DNA of 64,000 nucleotides from Plazaster borealis. Its lineage: Eukaryota; Echinodermata; Asteroidea; Forcipulatida; Labidiasteridae. The notes below the pieces were generated by a model. The model was not told the DNA's origin and did no database searches. It saw nothing but the letters and a program-made list of their open reading frames with translations. Below are positions 44,801 through 56,800 of this stretch, in pieces (position 1 is the first letter of the stretch; the number at the start of each line of letters is the position of its first letter). The translations under genes and the position numbers were made by a program. Location of the stretch: the NCBI GenBank assembly GCA_021014325.1, contig CM037474.1:5559130-5623129 (forward strand), given 5' to 3'.

Positions 44801-47800
44801 AGCCTGGGCGGATACTTCCAATATCTGAGGATAGCTGTTGTTGACAATCCGGATATCCGCGAGGGGCGCAGATAACTATAAATAATTTGGATAGTTCTCA
44901 AATGACGTGTAGGTAACACGTTTTACACGTTACATGTTCTGATAACCGGATAACTATAAATAATTTGGATAGTTCTCAAATGACGTGTAGGTAACACGTT
45001 TTACACGTTACATGTTCTGATAACCGTAAAAAAAATCGCGCGAAAGTATCTTTGTTTGGGGGTGCCAGTCAGAAGCCATTCAACCTGTAACTGCCATATA
45101 GCCAGGGATCATATCAAAGTTTACAATACAACCTGGGAAGCGGCAGTAATACACTGACTGGGTAAATTTTAATTAAATTTATGTTGAACAAGTAAAATTG
45201 ACTAGAGAGGGATTTGAAGCTCTGACCTCCAGATTAACATGCCGGTGCTCTACCAACTGAGCCACCTATAGTCTGTTGGCAGTCTCCCTATTTTGTCAAT
45301 ATCTTTGTTCGGGGGCGCCAGTCAGAAGTAAAAATTTGTCAGACTAATCTTTAGAGTACCTTGTTGAGTTTCTGCTACTCCTAGTGTACTTCCTGGCATC
45401 ATGCCACCATCGCTGCTGTAACAGCTACAGCTATGCCTGATCACACCATCATCTCTCCAGCCGTGCTGCATAATCTGTCTGGATAGACTCTGTATATGTG
45501 ACTCGCTGGAAGGTTCTGAGCTGTTACAACAACATGAAACGCATATGACCTGAAGGGAAAAAACCCAAATAGAAACTAAGCAAATGAAACTTACTTTTAC
45601 CATAGATAAAATTGTCTATAGTGATGCACTTTAAAGGTATTGTACACTTTTGGTAAAGCAAACAAAACAACTGTGGAAATCATTCAAAAGATAATTTCAT
45701 CTTCTACAAAGTTACCTAAACTTGTAATACAAGCAAATAATCACGAAATTTATAATATTTGCTTCGCTGTTATTGAATGCGCTGCCATACTGATAATGAC
45801 AATAACATATTATTTGTAGAATATTATTTGGTCATACCTTTCCAGCACGGTTCTTAGCATAGTCAACAAAATGACCCATCGCTTTCATCGAAGCAAGACA
45901 CCTGAGAAGAAAAAAAAGACAGACAAAGTTCCACTTAAAACCAGACCATAATTTTGGGAATAATGAACACACAAACAATATCATGGATTAAAAGTAATGA
46001 ATGTCGGTTTTTTTCTCCTGAGTTGAGGGAAAAGTTTAGTTTGAAACTCGTCAATTTGACTTCAGTAATTACCATCTTGTCCAGAAGAGCAACATCGTTG
46101 GGCAGCGGTTGGTGAGTTTGGTTGGAATCAGTAGATGTTGAGCCTTATCAAATACATCCATGACAGACACGGAGGGTGGGGGGACATGACGGCTACTCGC
46201 TAAGGGCTGGTGGAGACTCATTAAGATGGATGTGGCGTCTGGTGATGCTTCGATAGCTAGGGTCTGCTGGAAGTTACAACAACCAGCTTGTGGGTGCCTG
46301 GAGGAAAGGTCAAGAGAAAGAGGGTTTAGAAACTGCGGGCTAAAGTTACAAGAGGGTTGTTTTCAGAGCTGTGGAGCCTGGTGATCCTTCTACAGCTAGG
46401 GTCTGCTGAAAGTTACAACCAGCATAAGGGTGTCTGGAGGAAGGGTCAAGAGAAAGAGGGTTAGAAACTGCGGGTTTAAGTTACAAGGGGCAGCAGATAG
46501 AAGGTTGATTTGAGAGCTGTTGTGTGGAGTCTGGTGATGCTTCTATAGCTAGGGTCTGCTGGAAGTTACAACAACCAGCTTGTGAGTGTCTGGAGGAAGG
46601 GTCAAGAGAAAGAGGGTTAGAATCTGCAGGTTAAAGTTACAAGGAGCAGCAGATAGAGGGTGTTTTTAGAGCTGTTGAGTCTGGTGATGCTTCTATAGCT
46701 AGGGTCTGCTGGAAGTTACAAACACCAGCTTGTGGGTGTCTAGAAGAAGGGCCTGGAAGAAAGGCCAAGAGAAAGAGGGTTATAACTTGTGGGTAACAGC
46801 TACAAGGGGCAGTAGATAGAGGGTTGTTTGAGAGCTGTGGAGTCTGGTGATGCTTCTACAGCTAGGGTCTGCTGGAAGTTACAAACACCAGCTTGTGGGA
46901 TATGTCTGCAAGGAGGGTCAAGCGACCAAAAGAAATACGGCTTTGATGAACGATTGGAGGAGTGTTAAAATGAAGATACAACAATGAAGTTGTGGGTGTC
47001 TGAGATTTGAAGAGAAAGAAAAATAGAATTAGCTGGTGCAAACTGCTTACCAACCATAAGGACATATGGTATAAATGCAAAAAAATTGTTAGTGACCTGA
47101 TGTTTCGTCCCTAGCAGAGTCTTTCTCGAAGGCTAAATGACAACACAACACACATAAACAGGTATACAGGTGTAACAAACGCTTTCAAGTGGAAAGAGAT
47201 GAAGAGAGAGAGAGAGAGGCAGAGAGCACACGGGAAAAACAAGGGAGGGGGAGGGAAGGGGCTGGTTTGACCACGAGAGGTTGGAAACACAAAGGACAAA
47301 ATCAAGGGTGGGAAGAGGGAGAAAAAGTACTTGATTAGTGAATGAGGCAGACTAAAAAGGGGGATATCTTTGGGGAAAAGGAGAGATTTGAAGAAAGGAA
47401 CAGTTACTACTTGTACTCATTGTGCATCCATACACTTACCTGCTGTTCTTCCTATGTGTGGTGTGCACACAATAACATGAAAAGGGTAAGAACGGACTGG
47501 TGTTGATGACAGTCACTTCTGATGGTTCACTATTGCCGACTGGATGGTCGGTGACTGCTATCACAGAGATCTTATGTATACCGTCGTAGGCACTCAACTG
47601 TTAAGACAGACATTGATATCAACATGAGTCAGAAAACACTGTCCACGGTCGGAGCAATAGGTGGCAGTAGACTTTTATCAGGTGAAACCATTGTTCTGAG
47701 ATTTGTTATTATTTTTTTTATGAGAAATCGCCTAACATCATAAGGCCAATTCAAGGTGAGGGCTACACTGATTTTGGCTGTCAACCCAAATCAACTGTCA

Positions 47801-50800
47801 CCAGGGGCACATTGCCACCTACTCCTGGGGCTGGAACAGGGTTACCCCCTTCACAGTCCGTAAGGATGTAGGCATGGGTATCATCCACTAGCACCTAGGA
47901 GCCTGGCTGGTAGAGCAGAATGCACTAACTTCCCAACTTGTTAAGAAGTAATTATGGTTAAGTGCCTTGCACAAGGGCACAAGTGTCATGACTGGGATAG
48001 GTGAGCATGCTCTGAATCATGTACATAATGGAAAAATATTGTCTAGCTGCAGCTATTTGGTCTCTTGCTACGGACTCTTTCTTATCTCTCACAATCTCTG
48101 CCTTCCCTACCTAATATGGCGTGTCGTGGCCGAGCGGTTAAGATCACTGGACTCGAGCTCTAGTGTTTCTGATCAGCAGAGTGTGGGTTTGAGTCCCAGT
48201 CATGACACTTGTATCCTTGAGCAAGACACTTTACCAATATTGCTTTGTCCTTCGGATCGGACATTAAGATGAAGGTCCCGTGTACTAGGATTGATAGTGC
48301 ACGTAAAAGAACCCAGAACACTTGTCGTGGAAGAGTAGGGGTTAACCCCACTGTTTCTGGTTCACATAGCAAGCACCCTTGTTTACAGGTTTCCTCAGGC
48401 TTGCAAATACGGTGATTTAAGTTCACTTATGAGGCATCCTTGGTTTCATTACCAGATATATGTATAATAATAATAATGTGTTGCACTACTCTGTGTCAAA
48501 ACAAATTGCAATAATTCATTGCATCAGAGCAAAAACGTTGTATCTCGATAGAACATTGTATTTTGCACTAAAATGCTCCATGCAAAGAATGTTGTATCTC
48601 AGCCCCTATTGGTTTTGTGTTTTGATCCGGAATATTTTAAGCAAGATACAATGTAAGAATTAAGAAATAACTATAGATAAGTTTTTAAACTTGCGGGTAC
48701 AACCATGTGTAAATCTCTTTGTGCGAGTGTTGGCTCTGAAAAGAGACCACACCGGCAAGTTTACTATTTATTTGTAGTTATTTCTTATTTCTCCACACCG
48801 TGCAAAGCTTAAACAGCACCCAAGATACAATGTTTTGACATTTTCAAACTCACATGTAATGTAAATGCTATTTAAGAAGATACATTTTTTGCACCGACAC
48901 ATTGACTTCATCTTTATTCAAGAACAAACCTGTCTGAGTAGCTAAGAAGCTAGCCAGTGATTTGGTCATTTACCTGGAGAGATATCCGATCTATATTGGA
49001 GTGAAGCAGGAAGCCATGTTGTTTACCGTTGACTAATACTTTGAATCCCGATAGGTTGACGTCTTTCTTGTCTGGGATAAGATCCCAATCTAGATCCACT
49101 GATAATGTGCCTGTTGGAATAAAAAAAGAGGTGTAAAGGCCCTTTCATAAGAGCACCAGTAACAAAAGTCCTTGGTAATGGGTGCTGGTTGTCTGTTAGA
49201 CTGGTCCCCTGTCTTTATCAGCAAGGATAAAGACAGGTACTGGTTTTACAGACCCAATGATTTCATTGGATACAAGGATTTCATTGGATAAACGTGCAGT
49301 GATGTAAGCTTTCCACATCTGTGTTATGATTGGTCCGCTCCGAAGTGACGTGTTTGTCAGCTCCACCATACAGCATGAACTTTTTGATCGTCTGCTGCAT
49401 GCTGCGCGCGCGTGTACATAATGTTTGTATGTATTGTTGTTTATACACAATGTAATGCCTGTACCACGTGTGTGTGACTACGAATCTCTGTGTGAATGGA
49501 TGCGAGGTCAAGGGTACATCTACCAGGATCCCTCCATTGGCTCACGGCCGCCATCTGGCGTTATTCACGAGCTTCGAAGTGTGACGTCAGATGTTCGGGC
49601 TAGTTGTCTGTCACCTCGTTCGATTGCAATTATTTTACAAGCTTTCATATGACTTCTTAAAACACAATTTTACCACCGTCCCTTGTTTTTCGGGGGGGGG
49701 GGGGGGGTAAAGGTCATGATGGTTCATTCACTGAACACTTTCTTCTACTAGTGACACATTCTATGCATGAGAATAATGATATCGCCATAGCAAGGGTCCT
49801 ATATCGTGATGTTAACATGGTTGCTATGTTTTGGAGGTCTGAATTACTGTTAAAAATAACAAGGGTCCTTGATTATTATTTAACAAGGATAGCTTTCAGA
49901 CAACCGGAATTTGCTATTTTTTAACATCGATGCGATTTTAGTCAAGGTCGTTTGTTAAAAATTGTCTTGTGTGAAAGGGCCTTGCCAAGCAGTCAAGCGC
50001 ATCAGATTCAAGCTCTGGTCTTTCTGATCAGCAGAGTGTGGGTTCGAGTACTGGTTTTGACACTTTTGTCCTTAGCGAGACACTTAACCATTATTGTTTG
50101 GACCTTCGGATGGGACGTAAAGCCATAAGTCCTATGTGTTGTGTATTAGTCGTAAAAAGAACCCAGTTATGCTTATCGTTAAGAGAAGGGGGTTCGCCCC
50201 AGTGTTCTTGTATGGTTGGCTGCAGATTGCTCCACAGCACCTTGTAAACCTTTACAAGGTGCTATGTGTAAATAAATGGGTCTTATATTTCAAACATGCT
50301 TCGCATACCTTGTAGAGGAAAATAGTGAGCATTTAGAGATGCCCTCCGGTGTGATAAAGCGCTATATAAGAACTGTGTATTATTAACTCAAATGTGGGTT
50401 TCTATCTGATACTGTGTGCAGCCTTAACATGTACAACCAAATAGCTCAAGACAAACCATCACATCGTGATAATCTGAATGACTGACTCTTTTCTTTGACC
50501 TTTGGCCATTTAGCCTTTGAGTAAGACTCTGCTAAGGTCGAAACACGAGGCCATGAACGATTTTTTGCTCTTTTCTTTGACATAATTTCTGACCAAATGA
50601 GGACAGAACACCGATAAAACAACCAAGCTCTGAGAGTTTGGGTTGAAGATAAGAAGACTGAGTAAAGCACTGTTGAATACCCAGGGTTCAAATCAAGATG
50701 CTCCAACTAGCTCAAGTTACTCCCACCAGTCCGCTTTACCTGTGTAAGGGAGAAGTGTCTCTAACACTTCGAATAACTGCTCCTCCATCTCAGCTAAAGC

Positions 50801-53800
50801 TGATAAAGCATCAGAGATCTGTGTTACAAAGGAAATGAGGAGGTTAAAGGTGCGCTCATCGCTTGGTTTTTGTCATCGTAATGCTTATTAACAGGCAAAA
50901 TTATACAGAAAGATAAAATGAAAGTCACAATGAAAGGGAGGGCAGAGATGGTTCATGTGATTGATTTAGCTGGGTGTGCTACATACTTGGCAGCACAGGC
51001 TGTATACTCCCCAAGGGAGCTGAGATGGTTTAAGGAATGAAATTAATGGCCCGGTGATCACAGGTAATATTGTTGGAGCGCCATGAGTGTCACTAAGTGA
51101 CGGATTTGAGCGCTATATAAGAAGCCACTATTATCATAATCAAAACCTTTTCAAAAAGCACAAAAACATCAAACCATGCACAAGAAAAACAACTGAAGAC
51201 TGATTATAAGTGAGCATCTCAAAAGTCGGGTACCTTCTAGGCACAAAATAATCTTACTGTGGGCACAAGCCCACAATCCATTGGACCGCCAGAACGTTCC
51301 GCTAGACCGCATCATTGTGCCAAAGTACAGGAACAATCCTACACGACTGAATATGCGCATTAGTATTTAGAACGTTCCAAAGGAAGTGTCCATGAGCACG
51401 TAATGGAATACTTATCCGATCCAATTAGAACACTCCTAGCATTCCAACTTTTGAGACGCCTCCCTAATTTAGAGTGACTTACTTCTGCAGCATGGTCTGA
51501 ATGTTCTATATCCCCAGGAGGCTGACTAGGGCTACTGCTGTCCTGCTGGTAGCCGAACAACTCCTGTAACAACCTGTAGATTAGACATTACATAACTACC
51601 ATCAAGCAGTGAAACAATGGACAAGAATATGATGATTGCTTGACAATGAGGTTGACATTTCTAAAGTTTCACAAAAGACAAAGCTAAAGACAAAGAGATT
51701 CTTAACCCCTTTATATCGGATGACATCTTTTTCCACTAAACCTTTCAAAACTGGCTTTTTTTTTTACCCAGAGCAACTCCGGAGAGATCTCTTATTAATG
51801 CGGTCAGTTGTACAGCTGACGTGTATGCTCACCCAAACATTCCATTGTGTAGTGTGCACAAGCATGCACCTACCGTGGAACACTTTGTTTCCTTTGTACA
51901 AAGAGGGACAGAAGGTACTGGAAAACATGTTCCTAATCTCCCGTTTTGCAGGGGGTTATTGTGTGATTCCCGATTCCAGACCTTTGTTCCTTTTTTTATG
52001 CAAATGTGGCTTACAAGAATGGACAGGCAGCCACCATTGTTTATCATTGCATTCAGCTCAATTGGAGGAAAGTCCGAGCATTCCGAGATTCCAGCATACT
52101 GTGGCGGAGTATCAGCCGTGGCTTACAGCAGACGTTTTGTGGGTCGGTGAGTACATACTCATATATTCTCATAAGAGTACAACGAATCCCGGTGCTTATT
52201 ATGAGAACATTTGTTGTCTCTCCTTTGGCAAGTCAGGGTTTTGAAGGAAAATTATTACTCCGGAAGCTCCAAAAAATTTGAAAAAAAAATCGCACAAAGG
52301 TACAAATATTTGTTTGGAATACCGACCCAAAGTGGGTTAAAGGTTCTGTATACGTTTGGTAATGACTCTGACAATTAATGGCAATAAAAACTTAGTTGGT
52401 AAGAAGTACAGCAGCTTTGGATAGTATAATGCATTTTGAAAACTGCAGTTATGGAAAAAGATATCACTTTTAATCCCCCAAAATTTGAATGAAGTGTTAC
52501 TGCAGTTATGTTCTCCAGAGATGCCAACATTGAATTCCCAAAAAGAGTAGCACCGCCGAGCACTTAAAACTTAAGTTGCAAGTCAGGCATAAAACTCACC
52601 GAGTCGTAAAAAGAGGAAAATTATGACATTTATGATATAAACTAATATTTTCAGCGAAAATCACTTATTGCAAAGCGGCCTGCTCTAGAGGTCTAACAAT
52701 TATGAATTGTATTCTCAGTCTTTAAAAAAAAAATAAAAAAAATTTGATGATTTTTTTTTGTATCGGACCGCAATTTGCACTAGCTTGTGCATGAAGAGAA
52801 CCCTTTCCAACTAAATTCAACAAAATGCTGTAGTTTCTGTCCCATTGTTTATTCAAATGAATAATGCTCACGTTTGCACAGCAAAATAGTAATAAATAAA
52901 AATACGTCACACCACCTGACCACAGCAGCAGGCCAGTCAAGTCTTCAAACGACTTCAGCAAGAGCAGTTTCGTCAATTGGCCTGTCCAACCAATTCCATT
53001 TCCACCCACTGCATTCTTATTTTTATCGACAGTTTTCATCAGATCTTGGCCTCCATTGCGATCAATGAAATATTTTCTTGTTGTCACCTTTATTTTAGTT
53101 GATCGCTGCAGCGATCGCGATGTTTCAAACAAACTCTACGACGGCGCGCGCTGAACTTGCGAATTGCATTTCAGATAAAAGTTATCACAGGGTCTGTTTG
53201 CCGCCGCATCCCACAGTCGTAAAGCGTTAAAAAAAACCTGCGGAACCAGTCTCTACAAAAGCGACTGTAGAATGTATGCTGTACAAGGAGCCTTACGGCT
53301 CAGTGTGTGCTCTGTGCTACGCGTGTGTCGGGTAGGCAAATCCTGAGTGCGATAGTTTATGGGATTGGTACCTCCTAAATAAGCACCAAAACGAATGATT
53401 TCGGCGCCGCATCGCTTTAACCACGCGGCAGCAGTCAACATTCGTTATAGTTTTTTATTTTATAAATACTTTTAGTATTAGTTTTTATCATGATACATTG
53501 TTCGTAACTACATTTACACTGGGCGGCTTGTTTATCGTATTTAATTGAAGATTATCGTAGCGGCGTATTCACGGCTCAAAATCGTATTTTCTACGCCCAA
53601 ATCGTGTATGTTGGCATCTCTGTGTTCTCAGATTGTGTATTCCAATTGCAGATTATTCTTCCTGCGTGGACATAACCGCTCCAGATTTTCGGCAATATCT
53701 CGAAAAACACTACCACCTTTTGAAATGAAATTTTCAAAGGTTAATTTATGGTATATATCTGCAACTATATAGGACTGAAACAAACAGTGGGTTCCAATTA

Positions 53801-56800
53801 CCAAACGTATACAATCTCTTTAACAAACCGTTCTTATAAAGTGCATTACACATCTAATTCCAAGAGAGTATTGTCAATAGAACTTTCCTACACACACCTG
53901 TGTCTCATGTTAATAAGTTGGCACGCCTCCATTTCCAACGCTCTCCTCTCTTCCAACCCTCTAACCGTCACCCTGACACTAGGGGGCGCCGGTTTCCTCG
54001 CAACATACTGCTTGTTCATCGGTCGGGATCGTATCGCCTTGCCTATCCCACTGACGTAGGTATCGAGTAGGATGGTGTGGGCAGCATGAGGCGAGAGGTT
54101 CGGGAACTCAGCATAGCGCTGGTCTGGGGACAGAGGTCCTAACGTTTTCAGGGGTTGCCGTCTGTCTGGTGGACGGGCTTTCTGACCGGGGCCAGACTCT
54201 TCCACACACATCACCTGCAAAGGAATCGAGTTGAATAGTACACTTCGTGAAATGTTTGTAAATTAACTCTCTCTCAATTCAATGACATTGTTTTGGTGAC
54301 AATTGAAACAACAATATTCTGGTTGATAATTATAATTTGGGAGGCAAATCATCCTTACTCACAGCTGAGAAGCTGAATTGCGAAGGACGCGGCTAAAATG
54401 GTCCGAGCTGCAGGCATGCAAGGGCACCTTTGGCAGCCAGCCCCATCGACCTATATATGACGGTGAAGCACACCCCGAGATCGAAAGTGTTTGATTTTTT
54501 TCGGAGGGAGGAAAATCGAAGGGCCCAGAGAAAAACCCTCATGGCATAGGAGAGAACCAACGCACAACTCACATATGACCTTTGCCGGGAAGTGAACCAG
54601 GGCCACAGTGATGAGAGGCGAGCGCTATACTCACAAGCCAACCATATTTATGTTGACAACCCACCTGCTAACATAATCATGTCCAACAAAACATAATAAA
54701 TATTGTCTTTGGATAACTGACCTTATATTGTTGAACTTTAGCCCCTCCAGTGACCTTAGGCTCTGGCCAGCTGACCTTAATGGCGTTGAGTTTCGTTGTA
54801 GCTGCTCGATGTAAGGCAGGAGGAATGACCCCTGGCCAGGTCACAACCGCTGGGTCAGAGTCCTTACTGTGTAGATGTGGGATGTAACACAAAGCCTAGG
54901 ATGGTGAAAATAAAACTGTGTTAATGATAGGAAAGAAATTTGGAATTTAAATGATGGCTATATCTTTGATGAAGTGTCAGTTAAAATGTGTCTAGACTTC
55001 ACCAGAACCGAGAGGTATGTAGAAAAATTAAGTTTCTTCAGCTCAAAGGTAGGGTCATAGATCGGTAAATACTCCAAAAATTAAAACAATAAAACTTACT
55101 TGGTAAGAAGCACTGCAGCTGTTGATAGTATAAACTATTTTGAGAAAGGATTCCCTTCCAAGTAATATGGTTTGGATGATTTTCACCCACAAACATTTTA
55201 ATCTGAGATCTGAGAAATGATTCATGCATGAATCATTTCTCAGATTTCTGTGGGTTGTCTGAACATTCAAATTTCTGTGGTGTCAGTTCATGAATGCTGC
55301 AGCCAGAGATACGGTTGTTACCTGCTGTCACTTCACTAAATGTGGATGGATTCGACGTTCTTGATGAAAATACCATGACAGTTTGTTGCTGTGTTTTCAG
55401 CAAGTAGACACTGTATTCAGCTGAAACTTTCACAGGTGACTTTTAAATGTATCTTCCTTTATAAATTTGCCTAGAAATCAGCCTTACATTGACAAAAACA
55501 AATCTATGACCCTACCTTTAAAGAGATTTCATTTTTTGTTACAAGAGAAACAGTTGTAATGCAAGTTTGTTTGTCATATTCTTAAATGTTGAAACTGATT
55601 ACCAGCTTATGACTTGTTTAACATTTAACAAACATTTCAAATATCATCAGATTTCACATCACAAATTTTCAAATTTCACCTTCCTCAATAAAAACTGCAG
55701 AGAAAATATATTTAAACTGTTATATGTTAGTAAAAAACAACAACACACAAACACAATAATAAATTTGACAGAACTTCTGAGAACTTTGACAAATTGTTAC
55801 AAACCTTAAGCGTGAATGCATACTCTTTACACATCTTGCCTGCCGTGAAAAGATACGTACTCGTACCAGCTGGTAGTTTGTCATGATCTTTACCATTAAG
55901 TCTTAACTGGTAACCGATCAGGTGTGCATTACCAAACTGTGTTGGCTTCTCCCATTCTAGTATACAGCCACTGTATGTACAGGACCTAATGGGGAAAAGG
56001 TGAAGACAAAATGTGGATACAGTTGTACTTTAATTCTATTAAAATATAATATTTTTCATTTCTGCCCCTCCCCACCACCCCCCAGTGCCCTAACCAAGTC
56101 ACAATTTACCAGTGTCTAATTCTTTGACTGTTCATCAGGAATTACAATGGATCAAAAGACAGTTTGAAAGGTACCAGTCTGCCAGTGACATAGGCCGTGT
56201 CCGAATTGGCAGCTACAGCTACGGCTATGGCTAGATTTCCACGTCATCATGCGTTGAAGAATAGGACGTCCTTAGCAACACCCTTAGCAACAGCCGTAGC
56301 CGTAGCTGTAGTCGCCAATTCGGATGCGGCCTTAGACTTATTTTGGCATTTGGTGCTCAATACGGGCATGGTGGTACCCCTCCCCCTATTATGTCTTCAT
56401 TGTGTGCTTGGAATCTCAGGAATTCTTTAAAAGGAACTAAGGGGGGAGGGGGTTACTTCTGTACAAGAGGAAAATAGTGTGTTTAAGTATGGAAACATTT
56501 GGGGGACACACCCTCTGCCCCATATCAGGCATTGTATAGTCTGTTTTGACATAGCCCTATTTTGGTTTCTGTAGACTAATATGTTAAATTCCTTGGCTGT
56601 TTCTATGTAATTATGTTTGAAATTTGTCCAGGTTACCAGAGTAATTTGACACAAGCCTCTTTTTGACATTTGGTGCTCGATGTGGCATGGTGTACCCCTA
56701 GCCCTATGAAGGACACTTCCTCTGTGCTGTACACAGATACAGAGTCCCAGATATCAGGGCCCTTTTCTGGGGCAGAAAATTTTCAGGTAAGATTTGAGTT

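Noticed and set aside
51636..52244. A 202-codon plus-strand open frame, the longest in the window
   Set aside because: It spans the border of dispersed repeat E, lies in an intron of the opposite-strand gene, has no domain, and the frame is broken in the homologous copy at 39370-39900.
52722..53132. A 136-codon minus frame inside the hAT-like element
   Set aside because: It shows no transposase signature and starts in low-complexity A/T DNA; left uncalled.
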